A stretch of DNA of 23,260 nt from Acetothermia bacterium UBA3571 (GTDB lineage: Bacteria > Bipolaricaulota > Bipolaricaulia > Bipolaricaulales > Bipolaricaulaceae), in NCBI GenBank assembly GCA_002375995.1, contig DFNI01000012.1, positions 1-23,260 of the forward strand, given 5' to 3'. The position numbers and the translations under genes were made by a program. Position 1 is the first letter of the stretch, and every line of letters begins with the position of its first letter. Below the pieces are notes generated by a model, which saw nothing but the letters and a program-made list of their open reading frames with translations, did no database searches and had not been told where the DNA came from. Shown here piece after piece: positions 7,857 to 15,885 of the stretch.

Positions 7857-8456
7857 GTGAAGCCCACGGAACGGCGTATCCTGGAGGCCGCAGGGAAGCT
7901 CTTCTCACAACGAGGCTTCCACGCCACCGGCATGCGGGCTATCGCCCGGGCTGCCCGGGTCTCCTTGGGCACCATCTACCACCACTTCAAAAGCAAAGAG
8001 GAGATGCTCCTCGCCCTCCTGCGGGAGGAATACGACAAAAGGCGCCGCGCTATCGAGGCTCTCAAAGAGGAGGACCTCCCCGTGCCGGAGATGATCCGGC
8101 GCACCGCCGAGCTCCACTTCCGCCTCCTTCTCGAGACCGGCCCTTCCCTCCGACCCCTGGCCCAGGGCCTCAGGGGACTCTCCCCCCAAGCGAAACGGGC
8201 CGCCATCGCCATGCGGGAGGAGTTCGTAAATTACCTCGCCTCCCTCATCGGGGAAGGGATCTCGCGGGGCCAGATCCGCCGGTGTGACCCGGTGATCGCT
8301 GCCCACTCCTTCCTGGGCATGGTGGAGGCCGTCTCCGCCCGGGCCATGGAGGGGGATGGGGTGGCAGTACGGATCCAGGAGCGGGGCGCCGTGGAACTCG
8401 CCGAGATCGCCTGGCGGGCCTTAGCCCCGGATACACCACAAGGAGGTCAAAGATGA
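7857..8456 (+). CDS. TetR/AcrR-family transcriptional regulator
   Basis: The 199-residue protein has the family's N-terminal DNA-binding domain: ERRILEAAGKLFSQRGFHATG, then the helix-turn-helix segment MRAIARAARVSLGTIYHHF at about residues 26-44 and KSKEEMLLALL. The C-terminal ligand and dimer domain (from about 60) is not similar to anything I can name. The start is GTG, with AAGGAGG at 7846-7852 only 4 nt upstream. Its TGA overlaps the ATG of the next gene (ATGA). It heads an operon with an exported protein, an RND/MMPL exporter and a LolA-like protein, so it probably represses its own operon until it senses a hydrophobic ligand; that role is inferred from the family and the operator. Confidence 0.9.
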   Translation: MKPTERRILEAAGKLFSQRGFHATGMRAIARAARVSLGTIYHHFKSKEEMLLALLREEYDKRRRAIEALKEEDLPVPEMIRRTAELHFRLLLETGPSLRPLAQGLRGLSPQAKRAAIAMREEFVNYLASLIGEGISRGQIRRCDPVIAAHSFLGMVEAVSARAMEGDGVAVRIQERGAVELAEIAWRALAPDTPQGGQR

Positions 8457-8899
8457 AAAGATCAGTGGCCGTCCTGTTGCTTTTCCTTTTCGCCGGCGCA
8501 GTTTGGGCCGTGGCTCAAGAGACAAAAGGGAAGATCCTCATCATCGATGAAACGCGGGAATTTGCGGCTTCGCTTCAACTGGAGGCCATGGCCCGGGTCC
8601 TAATTCAGCAGGGCTTTTCCATTGCCGCGATTATTGGCTTCCCGGAGGAGCCTGTGGAAGGAGCGCCGTTCGACTTCGTGCTTGTGATCCCACAGAAGGG
8701 GAAACACATCTGGCTCTGCCTCCCTCCCACATTGAAGCCTGGGGCTCAGGATGGGGACATGAAGGAGCTCGAGGGGCTCAAGGCCCTGGTGCGGGAGGTA
8801 TTCCGGGGGGAGAGGGAGCTCCGCACCCCGGCCGAGGACCTCTGGCCCCTGCTCCTCTCCCTGAAGCTCGCGGAGCTTGGGATCTTCGGGGAAGGATGA
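8453..8899 (+). CDS. Small exported protein of unknown function
   Basis: The 148-residue product has a clear signal peptide (MKRSVAVLLLFLFAGAVWAVAQ, cut probably after AVA). The mature part starts with KGKILIIDE, a beta strand ending in acidic residues, then a helix (FAASLQLEAMARVLIQQG), another strand (FSIAAIIGF) and FDFVLVIPQ. This alternation suggests a small alpha/beta (Rossmann-like) domain of about 125 residues. I do not recognise the family. It has a strong ribosome binding site (AAGGAGGT), overlaps tetR by 4 nt and lies 7 nt before the MMPL exporter gene, so it is part of that operon and may be a periplasmic partner of the exporter. Confidence 0.8.
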   Translation: MKRSVAVLLLFLFAGAVWAVAQETKGKILIIDETREFAASLQLEAMARVLIQQGFSIAAIIGFPEEPVEGAPFDFVLVIPQKGKHIWLCLPPTLKPGAQDGDMKELEGLKALVREVFRGERELRTPAEDLWPLLLSLKLAELGIFGEG

Positions 8900-8906
8900 G
8901 GTAAAG

Positions 8907-11291
8907 ATGTTGCGTCGGTTCGCGGAGGCCGTTGCTGCTCACCCCGTATGGACCCTCGTTAGTTTGGGGCTCATCACCCTGTTCTTCCTCTTCTTCGCCC
9001 CCCGGATCCAGTTCCTGGCGGAGATGGACAAGATGCTCCCCAAAGGGGATCCGGTTGTGGCCCAAGCCCGTGAAGCGAAGGAGACCTTCGGGTCGCAGTC
9101 GGTGGTCATGGTGGGGGTGGCGGCTCCCGAAGGGGGTACCCTCTTCACGGTGGAGGGGGTGCGGAAGTTATTCCGGCTCACCCAGGAGCTTCAGGGATTG
9201 GTGGACGAGGGCTACCTCGAGGAGGTGATCTCGCCCATCAACGTAGACATCGTGGAAGGGACGGAGCTTGCGCTGGTGGTCCGCCCGGCCCTCCGGCGCC
9301 CACCGGAGAACGAGGCCGATGTGGAGGCGTTCGTGAAGCGACTCCTGGGGGAGCGCCGTATCGCGGGTTCCCTGGTGCTGGAAGACGGATCGGCATGCCT
9401 GATCGTCCTGAACGTACACCCCGACGTCGAGGACAACCGGGAGAAGGTCGCCGAGCTCATGGAAAAGCTGGAGGGGATCTTGGACCGCTTCCGTGGCCCG
9501 GAGCGCTTTTATATCACTGGCGATACCGCTTTCGTGCACTACATGGACGCCTATATGAAACGGGACCTCGTTGTCCTTTTCCCCGCGGTGGTCCTTGTGG
9601 TTTTGGGTGTGCTTTTCTTGAGCTTCCGGATGTTGCGGGGGATGGTCCTTCCCCTTTTGGTGGTCCTGGTGGCCGTCATCTGGACGGTGGGGTTGATGTC
9701 CCTCGCCGGAGTAAAGCTTTCCATGATCTCGAGCTTCCTCCCCGTACTCCTGGTGGCGGTGGGGTCCGCATACGGGATCCACGTGATAAACCACTACTTC
9801 GAGCGGGCCGAGGAGGGGGCCTCGAAGCGGGAGCTTATTACCGAGGTAGTGGAGGCCATGGCGAACCCGGTTTTCGCCTCCGCCCTTACCACCGCGGCGG
9901 GCTTCCTGACCCTGATCTCGGCATTCCTCGTGCCCATTCGAGAGTTCGGGATCTTTTCCGCGTTCGGGGTGCTTATCTCGTTTGTGGTTTCCCTTACCTT
10001 GATTCCCGCGTTGCTCTCCCTCCTTCCCCTTCCCAAAGTTAAGGAAGGGAAGCGAGCGAAGGCTTCCCCGCGTAAAGTTCCGCGGGCCTTGGCGCGCGGG
10101 GTGAACCACCGGGGGCTTTGGATCCTTGGCGGAGCGGTTTTGATCTTCGCCCTCTTCCTCACCCAAATTCCACGCCTGAAGGTGGAATCTGACATGACGA
10201 AGTATTTCCGCCCTTCCGCCCCGGTGATCCAGGGCCTGCAGTTCGTGGAGGAACGGTTCGGGGGCAGCCAAAACATAAACATCGTCATCGAGACCGGGCG
10301 CCGCGATGGCCTGAAGGACCCGAAAGTGTTGAAGTTCATCGACGACCTCCAAAGGTACCTCGAGGGCACCGGGATCGTGGGTTACACCTCTTCGCTGGTG
10401 GATCTCATAAAGGAAACGAACTATACCCTCCACGGCGACGACGAGGCGTTCTACCGCGTCCCCGATTCGGCCCGGGCGGTGGCCCAACTCCTTTTGCTTT
10501 ACGAGATGGGAGGCGGGGAGATCCTGAAGAGCGTGGCCACCCGGGATTTCTCCAAGGCCCAGGTCACGGCGCGGGTGCGGTCGGTGGGGACCGCGGCCTA
10601 TGAGAAATTGATCGCGGATGTGGAGCGGTTCATCGCGGAAAACGCTCCCCAAGGGGTAACCGGTTACGTCACCGGCGCATTGGTGATCTACGTCCGCATA
10701 AGCCACAAGATAGTCCAGTCGCAAATTGTGAGCCTGATCGCCAGCTTCGGGGCAGTATGGCTCATCGTCTCGGTCCTTTTGGGGACCGGGATCGGCGGGG
10801 CGTTCGCGTTGCTTCCCTTGGTGGTGGCGGTGGTGGGGAACTTCGGGGTCATGGCCATGGCGGGGGCGAAGCTGGACCTAGCTACGGTGATGATCGCGAG
10901 CCTGGTGATCGGGATCGGGGTGGATTACGCGGTGCACTTCATCACCCGGTATCGGCGGGAACGCATGAGGGGGCTTCCGCATCCGGAAGCCCTTGAGGTT
11001 ACATACGATACCGCGGGAAGGGCGATCGTCTACAACGCATTGACCCTGACCGCGGGCTTTCTTGTTCTCATCTTCTCCCGGTTCGGGGCGTTGGCCACCA
11101 TGGGGTGGTTGGTGGCGCTAACCATGGTGACCAGCTCCGCCGGGGCGCTGCTCGTGCTTCCGGTGGCATTGGGCGCGGTGGAACCTAGGTTTCTCCTCAA
11201 GCGCTATTTCATTACATGGGAGGGAGGCCGGCCGCGGCTTGCGGTGCGGATGGCTGATCCGGAAAACAAAAATGAAAGGAGGGAGAAATGA
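8907..11291 (+). CDS. RND superfamily exporter, MMPL type
   Basis: The 794-residue integral membrane protein has the duplicated RND layout. The first membrane segment (about residues 13-31) is followed by a large periplasmic loop, then five closely spaced membrane segments from about 220. The second half repeats this from about residue 405. Each half has the expected polar motif in its membrane core: VAVGSAYGIHVINHYFER near 285-300 and IGIGVDYAVHFITRYRRER near 667-685. This matches the COG1033-like predicted exporters related to MmpL and hopanoid or lipid transporters, which use proton flow to move hydrophobic compounds. The ATG at 8907 is chosen because GAGGT precedes it and the N-terminal helix starts there. 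The stop overlaps the LolA-like gene as ATGA. The substrate is unknown. Confidence 0.9.
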   Translation: MLRRFAEAVAAHPVWTLVSLGLITLFFLFFAPRIQFLAEMDKMLPKGDPVVAQAREAKETFGSQSVVMVGVAAPEGGTLFTVEGVRKLFRLTQELQGLVDEGYLEEVISPINVDIVEGTELALVVRPALRRPPENEADVEAFVKRLLGERRIAGSLVLEDGSACLIVLNVHPDVEDNREKVAELMEKLEGILDRFRGPERFYITGDTAFVHYMDAYMKRDLVVLFPAVVLVVLGVLFLSFRMLRGMVLPLLVVLVAVIWTVGLMSLAGVKLSMISSFLPVLLVAVGSAYGIHVINHYFERAEEGASKRELITEVVEAMANPVFASALTTAAGFLTLISAFLVPIREFGIFSAFGVLISFVVSLTLIPALLSLLPLPKVKEGKRAKASPRKVPRALARGVNHRGLWILGGAVLIFALFLTQIPRLKVESDMTKYFRPSAPVIQGLQFVEERFGGSQNINIVIETGRRDGLKDPKVLKFIDDLQRYLEGTGIVGYTSSLVDLIKETNYTLHGDDEAFYRVPDSARAVAQLLLLYEMGGGEILKSVATRDFSKAQVTARVRSVGTAAYEKLIADVERFIAENAPQGVTGYVTGALVIYVRISHKIVQSQIVSLIASFGAVWLIVSVLLGTGIGGAFALLPLVVAVVGNFGVMAMAGAKLDLATVMIASLVIGIGVDYAVHFITRYRRERMRGLPHPEALEVTYDTAGRAIVYNALTLTAGFLVLIFSRFGALATMGWLVALTMVTSSAGALLVLPVALGAVEPRFLLKRYFITWEGGRPRLAVRMADPENKNERREK

Positions 11292-12097
11292 TGCGCAAGA
11301 TACTTCTTGTGGCGTTCGTCCTCGTGGGGCTGGGGGTTGGGCTCCTGGCTCAAGGGCTTACCGCCGACGAGATCCTCGCTCGGGTAGAGGAGAAAGGGTT
11401 CATGGGCGGGGAGACGGGCAAGGTAATAAGCGTGGTGCGATTCACCATCACCGAAGGGGATGTGACCAACGTATATTCCTTCCGGGTGTACTCGTCCCGG
11501 GGGATAGAGGGCCAACCCGACAAGAGCCTCATCGTGTATCTCGAGCCCGAGCTCGTGGCCGGCACCATGTTCCTCACCTGGACCCCGGAGGAAGGGAAGG
11601 CCCGTATGTGGCTTTACCTCCCGGCCCTGGGGCTGGTGAAGGAGCTCATCTCGGAGGAGGCGCGTAAGCAGGAGTTCATTTCAGGAAGCGGGATAACCCG
11701 GGAAGACATCGCCGAGGGTTTCAAGTACCGGGACGACTACAATGCAAAACTTTCGGGGGAGGAAGAGGTAGAGGGTACCCTTGCCTATGTGATCACTCTC
11801 ACTCCGAAACAGGGGCACGAGGTAGAGTGGCCGAAGGTGATGCTTTGGGTAGACAAGGAGAACTTCGTGGTAGTTCGCACGGAGTTCTACGATGCAGAGG
11901 GCAACTTGGGGAAGGTGATCGAGGCCACCGATTTCTCTTCCGACGAGTTGGGCTACATCCCCCACAAGTTGACGATAAAGGACTTGAAAACAGGGAACGT
12001 GGCGGTATTGGAGATCCTGGAACGAAAGAAAGCCGACATTCCCGACGACTACTTTGACCCGGAGAAGCTTCCCTTGCTGCAAATTCCTTTAGAGTGA
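11288..12097 (+). CDS. LolA-like outer membrane lipoprotein-sorting family protein
   Basis: The 269-residue product has a signal peptide (MMRKILLVAFVLVGLGVGLL, cut near AQG) and a mature domain beginning LTADEILARVEEKGF, followed by alternating beta strands such as TFLxW-like MFLTWTPEEGKARMWLYLP and a late PKVMLWVDKENFVVVRTEFYD, ending in PDDYFDPEKLP. This is the pattern of the LolA-like proteins annotated as outer membrane lipoprotein-sorting protein, commonly encoded next to MMPL/RND exporters. The fold is a half-barrel that binds lipid. It probably takes a lipid or hydrophobic substrate from the exporter across the periplasm. The ATG at 11288 overlaps the exporter stop and has AAAGGAGGGAG upstream. 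The operon ends at the terminator that follows. Confidence 0.85.
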   Translation: MMRKILLVAFVLVGLGVGLLAQGLTADEILARVEEKGFMGGETGKVISVVRFTITEGDVTNVYSFRVYSSRGIEGQPDKSLIVYLEPELVAGTMFLTWTPEEGKARMWLYLPALGLVKELISEEARKQEFISGSGITREDIAEGFKYRDDYNAKLSGEEEVEGTLAYVITLTPKQGHEVEWPKVMLWVDKENFVVVRTEFYDAEGNLGKVIEATDFSSDELGYIPHKLTIKDLKTGNVAVLEILERKKADIPDDYFDPEKLPLLQIPLE

Positions 12098-12120
12098 GAA
12101 AAAGGCTATTTCGTATAGGG

Positions 12121-12163
12121 AGGCGAAGGGATGCCGGAAGAACCCGGCATCCCTTCGCCTTTT
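12121..12163 (+). terminator. Strong rho-independent terminator of the tetR-MMPL operon
   Basis: A perfect 17-bp stem (12121-12137 paired with 12144-12160) with a 6-nt loop AAGAAC is followed by a T-run. It lies 23 nt after the LolA-like stop codon. On the other strand no T-run follows the hairpin, so it probably does not serve the convergent rib genes. Confidence 0.93.
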
Positions 12164-12401
12164 GTCGTTTTACGTGTGCGATGGTCAACAATAAAATCGT
12201 GTTGTCAAGTAGAAAAAATGGAAACAAGGGTCGCGTTGATGAGGCGAGGTGAACGGGAAAAGTGCCACATATCTTTGCGTTCTGTGACTCATACCTGTAG
12301 ATTGAAACAGGGCGGCTGAGCGGCTTTTGGGATTGAGGCGGAAAGAGGTTTTTAGGCGAAGCTTGGAGGTTTCAGATGTTTTTGGCGGCCCCCTGTCTTT
12401 C
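12164..12401. other. Convergent intergenic region without recognised gene
   Basis: This AT-richer stretch lies between the end of the plus-strand operon and the 3' end of ribBA on the minus strand. It holds no open frame with coding features. I see no T-run hairpin that would end ribBA transcription. It contains a small inverted repeat CCTGT/ACAGG with an 8-nt loop at 12293-12310. Confidence 0.5.
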
Positions 12402-13604
12402 TCAAACCTTGGAAAGCCAGTGGCCGAGCTTCTCCTTTTTCGCTCTCAGATAACGCCAGTTATGGGGGTTGGGCTCCACCTCTATGGGAATATGTTCCAC
12501 GATCTCGAGCCCATAACCGGAGAGGCCGATTACCTTGCGGGGGTTGTTGGTGAGAAGCCGGATCTTCCGCACCCCGAGCTCCACCAGTATCTGTGCCCCT
12601 ATCCCGTAATCCCTGAGATCCGGGGGAAACCCCAAAGCCTCGTTGGCCTCCACCGTGTCCAGCCCCCGGTCCTGGAGTTCATAGGCACAGACCTTGTTGG
12701 CTAGCCCGATTCCCCGCCCCTCCTGGCGCATGTAAAGCAGAACCCCTTTGCCCTCCCGCTCGATCATCTCCATAGCTTTGTGGAGCTGATCGCCGCAATC
12801 ACAGCGCAGCGACCCGAAGGCATCGCCGGTCAGACACTCCGAATGTACCCGCACCAAGACGGGATCCTCCCCGGTCACTTCCCCTTTCACCAGCGCCACG
12901 TGTTCTTGCTCCGTAATTAGATCCTTAAAGGTGATGATCCGGAAATGCCCGTACTTAGTGGGGAGGTTAGCTTCCGCCACCCGTTTCACGAGCTTTTCCC
13001 GCATCTTCCGATAGGCGATGAGATCAGCGATCGTGATCAAAGGCAGGTCGTACTTGGCCGCGAATTCCCGCAGGTCCGGAAGCCGGGCCATGGTCCCATC
13101 TTCCTTCATGATCTCGCAGATGACCCCCACCGGCTGAAGTCCTGCCAGGCGGCAGAGATCCACCGCCGCCTCGGTATGCCCGGCGCGTCGCAGCACCCCT
13201 CCGTCCTTAGCTACCAGGGGAAACACATGTCCCGGTCGCACGAAATCCTCCGGCCTCGCTTCGGGGTCGGCCAAAAGCCGTATGGTATGGGCGCGATCAT
13301 GGGCCGAAATCCCTGTAGTAACCCCCTTCCGGGCGTCCACCGACACCGTGAACGCAGTCTCGTGATGGTCCCTGGGAGGATGGACCATCAGGGGAAGGTC
13401 CAGCCTTTCCGCCCATTCCTTGGACATAGGAACGCAGATAAGTCCCCGGGCCTCCTTGAGCATAAAGTTTATGGCTTCAGGAGTGGCGAACTGGGCGGCC
13501 ATGATGAGGTCGCCCTCGTTTTCCCTGTCCTCATCGTCCACTACGATGACCATCCGGCCCCGGCGCAGGGCCTCGATGGCTTCATCCACGGTGGCAAAGC
13601 TCAT
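12402..13604 (-). CDS. ribBA: RibBA: DHBP synthase / GTP cyclohydrolase II
   Basis: This bifunctional cytoplasmic enzyme starts both branches of riboflavin synthesis. The N-terminal half (about residues 1-200) makes 3,4-dihydroxy-2-butanone 4-phosphate from ribulose 5-phosphate and carries the acidic DDEDRENEGD loop at 23-32 and RRAGHTEAAVDL. The C-terminal half (about 205-400) opens GTP and carries the zinc-binding SECLTGDAFGSLRCDCG with its three cysteines and the RQEGRGIGL motif. At 400 residues it is full length. Its ATG overlaps the ribE stop as ATGA (13601-13604), so the two are co-translated. No ribD or ribH is present in the window. Confidence 0.97.
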   Translation of the reverse strand: MSFATVDEAIEALRRGRMVIVVDDEDRENEGDLIMAAQFATPEAINFMLKEARGLICVPMSKEWAERLDLPLMVHPPRDHHETAFTVSVDARKGVTTGISAHDRAHTIRLLADPEARPEDFVRPGHVFPLVAKDGGVLRRAGHTEAAVDLCRLAGLQPVGVICEIMKEDGTMARLPDLREFAAKYDLPLITIADLIAYRKMREKLVKRVAEANLPTKYGHFRIITFKDLITEQEHVALVKGEVTGEDPVLVRVHSECLTGDAFGSLRCDCGDQLHKAMEMIEREGKGVLLYMRQEGRGIGLANKVCAYELQDRGLDTVEANEALGFPPDLRDYGIGAQILVELGVRKIRLLTNNPRKVIGLSGYGLEIVEHIPIEVEPNPHNWRYLRAKKEKLGHWLSKV

Positions 13605-14170
13605 GGTTCCCTCCAGCTGCGCAGGTACTTTCCGATGATGTCGAATTCTAGGTTCACCCTATCCCCGGGACGACGGCGTTTCAAGTTGGTATTTTCCCAA
13701 GTGTATGGAACGATCGCCACATGGAAGGAGCCGTTCTCCACCCCGAATGGGGTGAGGCTAATTCCATCCACCGTCACCGAGCCCTTCTCCACTACCAAGG
13801 GCGCATACTTTGTAGGAAAAGTGATGCGAACCATTTTTTCATCCCCGCGCGGAATTATCGCGGCCACCCTTCCCACCGTATCCACGTGTCCGAGCACGAG
13901 GTGCCCGCCCAGCGATTCCCCGAGGCGCAAGGCCGGCTCCAGGTTCACCAGGTCACCGGGGCGGAGATCCCCCAACGCGGTGCGCTCCCAGGTTTCGCGG
14001 GAAAGATCGAAACGCACGTGCTTCCCGTGGACTTCCACCGCGGTGAGGCAGACGCCGTTCACGGCGATGCTATCTCCCGAGGCGACGGAAAGCTTTTCGG
14101 TCGCGACAACCAACCCCCTCCCACCGCGTTCCACTACCCTGCCCAAATCCCGCACGATCCCGGTGAACAT
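13601..14170 (-). CDS. ribE: Riboflavin synthase alpha subunit
   Basis: This enzyme joins two molecules of 6,7-dimethyl-8-ribityllumazine to form riboflavin. The 189-residue protein begins MFTGIV, the family start, and shows the internal duplication: VNGVCLT with ETWERTALGDLRPGDLVNLE in the first half, and VDGISLTP with NTNLKRRRPGDRVNLEFD in the second, with GGHLVLGHVDTVG between. The length fits the family (about 200). The 5' region has a GATAATATAC stretch 10-20 nt before the ATG that could be a -10 box, but no clear -35. I see no FMN riboswitch consensus upstream. The symbol is ribE in E. coli nomenclature and is also given as ribC in some organisms. Confidence 0.95.
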   Translation of the reverse strand: MFTGIVRDLGRVVERGGRGLVVATEKLSVASGDSIAVNGVCLTAVEVHGKHVRFDLSRETWERTALGDLRPGDLVNLEPALRLGESLGGHLVLGHVDTVGRVAAIIPRGDEKMVRITFPTKYAPLVVEKGSVTVDGISLTPFGVENGSFHVAIVPYTWENTNLKRRRPGDRVNLEFDIIGKYLRSWREP

Positions 14171-14256
14171 CCCGTATATTATCCCGTAAACCTATCAGCG
14201 AGCATTTGCAGGTCCTGAAGTTTGCTAAGTCCTTTATCCAGAGAAATTCGCCAGCG

Positions 14257-14664
14257 TTAAGCCCTTGCCTTCAGGCGCTTGAGGAGTTGAGCGAATACCA
14301 ACACTGCCACGAGGAAAAGGCCCCAAAGAAAGTTGTTAAAGAACGGTCCACCGGGCAGTGTCATGAACCGGCTGTAGAAACCCGTGGAGAGGATCTGAAG
14401 GGTAAGTGTCGCCAGGACCACAGCGGTAATACCATAATGGCCAGCAGTGACCCCCGCCAAATTGGTAATAAGCAGGGCGAAAACGATGTACACCTGGGTT
14501 CCATACTCGTACGCTACGGAACGGGTGCGCCCCATGATGATTATTCCCGCCACAGCTGCCAAAAGTCCGCTCACCACATAGATCGACATGATTACCCGTC
14601 GGTAATTCACCCCTGAGAAATAGGCAGCCTTGGCGTTTATCCCCACCATTCGACTGAACTTGTG
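14257..14664 (-). pseudogene. ABC sugar-type permease, C-terminal remnant cut by an IS element
   Basis: About 135 codons remain, against 310-340 for a full RbsC/YufP-like permease. The remnant reads HKFSRMVGINAKAAYFSG, matching the cytoplasmic loop of these permeases (the GxNxxAAxxSGI motif), then three to four membrane segments: VIMSIYVVSGLLAAVAGIII, VYIVFALLITNLAGVTAG, GITAVVLATLTLQIL and LWGLFLVAVLVFAQLL. Similarity stops where the insertion sequence begins (about 14665), and no N-terminal half is found beyond the element. Without the missing half it cannot be a working transporter subunit by itself, yet the remaining frame has no stop or shift. A partner ATPase and binding protein are not in the window. 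Confidence 0.8.
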
Positions 14665-14679
14665 ACGTAAGATAAGACA
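14665..14679 (+). repeat. Left terminal inverted repeat of the IS element
   Basis: ACGTAAGATAAGACA at this end matches the reverse complement of the right end (ACATGAGTTGAGACA) at 11 of 15 positions, with most differences being A/G changes. Confidence 0.55.
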
Positions 14680-14709
14680 CCCCCTGCAGCCAACACGCTA
14701 CAGGGGGTG
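14678..14709. repeat. 9-bp perfect inverted repeat at the transposase start
   Basis: CACCCCCTG at 14678-14686 pairs perfectly with CAGGGGGTG at 14701-14709 around a 14-nt loop. The GTG that starts the transposase frame (14707) is in the right arm. A hairpin here could hide the translation start in transcripts that enter from outside, a known form of transposase control; this is inferred. Confidence 0.7.
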
Positions 14710-15785
14710 ATCGGAATGAAACTAACGAACCTCAAAACCTTGATGGCGTTTACCCGGCTCCCCTTCGACCGCCAAGGGTGGGCCAGGAAAGCGGCCCTGA
14801 TCGTCTGGGGGATCATGCGGGCCCGCTCACCACGGCCCACCGAGATCGCCCGCGCCCTCCCAAAGGGCTTCTTCGCCAACCGCAAGATGATCTACCGGTT
14901 CCTGGCCCGCGTTCCCCTCAAAGAACCCCTCGTGCGGCTGTTCCGGGAGGATGCCCCTTCGTCCTCGCCGATCCCAAGACCCCAAGCCAAAAGGACCCCC
15001 TATGTGGGAGTACTCAAGGACAGGAAAGACCAGGGGCTTTCAGCTCCTCGTCCTTTCCGTTCCCTACCGGGGAAGGGCCATCCCCTTCCACTTCCTCTCT
15101 TTCTCTTCCTGGACCATCGCCCAAGGGGGGAAGCTCCCGAAACTTGGAGCACCTCAAGGCGTTCCTCGGGGTGGAGGAGCTTTTGGGCAGAAGGCCTCTG
15201 GTCCTGGACCGGGAGTTCAGCTACACCTGGCTATTGCGCCAACTCAAGGGGGCGGGATCGACTTCGTGGTGCGGCTCAATGTTGGGCTCCATCCCCGGTT
15301 CACCCGAAGGGATGGAAGGGAAGTGGGATTATCCCTCACTCCCGGCGGGAAAGCTTCCTCGCGGGGTTTCCTTTACCAGGGGGAGGTGGAGGTGAACGTG
15401 GGCGGAGTGTGGGAGAAGGGGATGGCCGAGCCATTGTAGATTATCACCGGTTTGGATCCCGAAGGGGCCCTCTCCATCTACTCGAGGAGAGCTTTCGGGA
15501 CCTCAAGGGCCTTTTTGGCCTCGAGCGGCTGATGAACAAGGCGCGGGAGCACATGGAAGGGGTGGTGGCGTTGGTATTGATGGCGTATGCCATCGCTTTG
15601 CTCCTCGAGGAGGAGGTGCGGGACAGGGTGTACGGGGCTCGAGGAGGCGTCCGCTTTATTCTGGAGCCTTCGTGCTGTTGAACCTCGAGGTAAAGCTGGG
15701 TCGGGAAGAGGTCCGAGAAATCCTGGCCCGGGTCCTCTCCTCCTTCCAGAGCCTAATCCCTCCCCCTGTCTCAACTCATGTTTAA
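14707..15785 (+). pseudogene. IS4-type DDE transposase, multiply frameshifted
   Basis: Pieces of one transposase lie in order in three frames. The N-terminus runs from 14707 (KTLMAFTRLPFDRQGWARKA ... YRFLARVPLKEPLVRLFRED). Then follow FVLADP, PRPQAKRTPYVGVLKD, GKTRGFQLLVLSVPYRGRAI, SSRNLEHLKAFLGVEELLG with LVLDREFSY, IDFVVRLNVG, GEVEVNVGGVWEKGMAEPL, IITGLDPEGALSIYSRR, LEESFRDLKGLFGLERLMNK and a C-terminus ending LIPPPVSTHV at the TAA of 15783-15785. The D of LADP, the D of LVLDREFSY and the E of the Y..R...E......K motif fit a DDE transposase of the IS4 family. Lesions include frame changes near 14955, 14970, 15015, 15125, 15250, 15480 and 15660, and a TAG at 15437-15439 that probably replaced a Trp codon. 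Confidence 0.88.
15767..15781 (-). repeat. Right terminal inverted repeat of the IS element
   Basis: TGTCTCAACTCATGT on the plus strand is the imperfect inverted copy of the left end. The last codons of the transposase run through it and stop at 15783-15785, as is common in compact insertion sequences. Confidence 0.55.
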
Positions 15786-15885
15786 AGCTCAGAATACATG
15801 CAAAATTGTGAGCAAAACTGCGCGATACCGGTGATACGACAGTTTGTTTTGGTGCCCAGTTGAAGAACGAGGGAAGATCCGAGGT

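Larger units (their letters stand above)
14665..15785 (+). mobile_element. Decayed IS4-type insertion sequence, about 1.12 kb
   Basis: The element is bounded by imperfect inverted repeats (14665-14679 and 15767-15781, 11 of 15 matching) and holds one transposase gene reading from the left end to the right end. The transposase has at least seven reading-frame lesions, so it cannot move by itself. I see no convincing target-site duplication. It lies in a truncated ABC permease, and the permease N-terminal half is absent on the far side, so insertion was accompanied or followed by a deletion. Confidence 0.8.

Noticed and set aside
9168..10724. Long minus-strand open frame opposite the MMPL exporter
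   Set aside because: It is a shadow of the exporter gene, with low-complexity H/Q/R/G-rich content and no ribosome binding site or domain.
12293..12310. Sequence containing GATTGAAAC, like the end of a CRISPR repeat
   Set aside because: It is a single occurrence with no second copy at spacer distance and no cas genes in the window.
12131..12319. Short plus-strand open frame after the LolA-like gene
   Set aside because: Its start lies inside the terminator hairpin and it shows no protein-like features.
14171..14256. FMN riboswitch upstream of ribE
   Set aside because: No conserved RFN-element blocks were found in the short gap before ribE.
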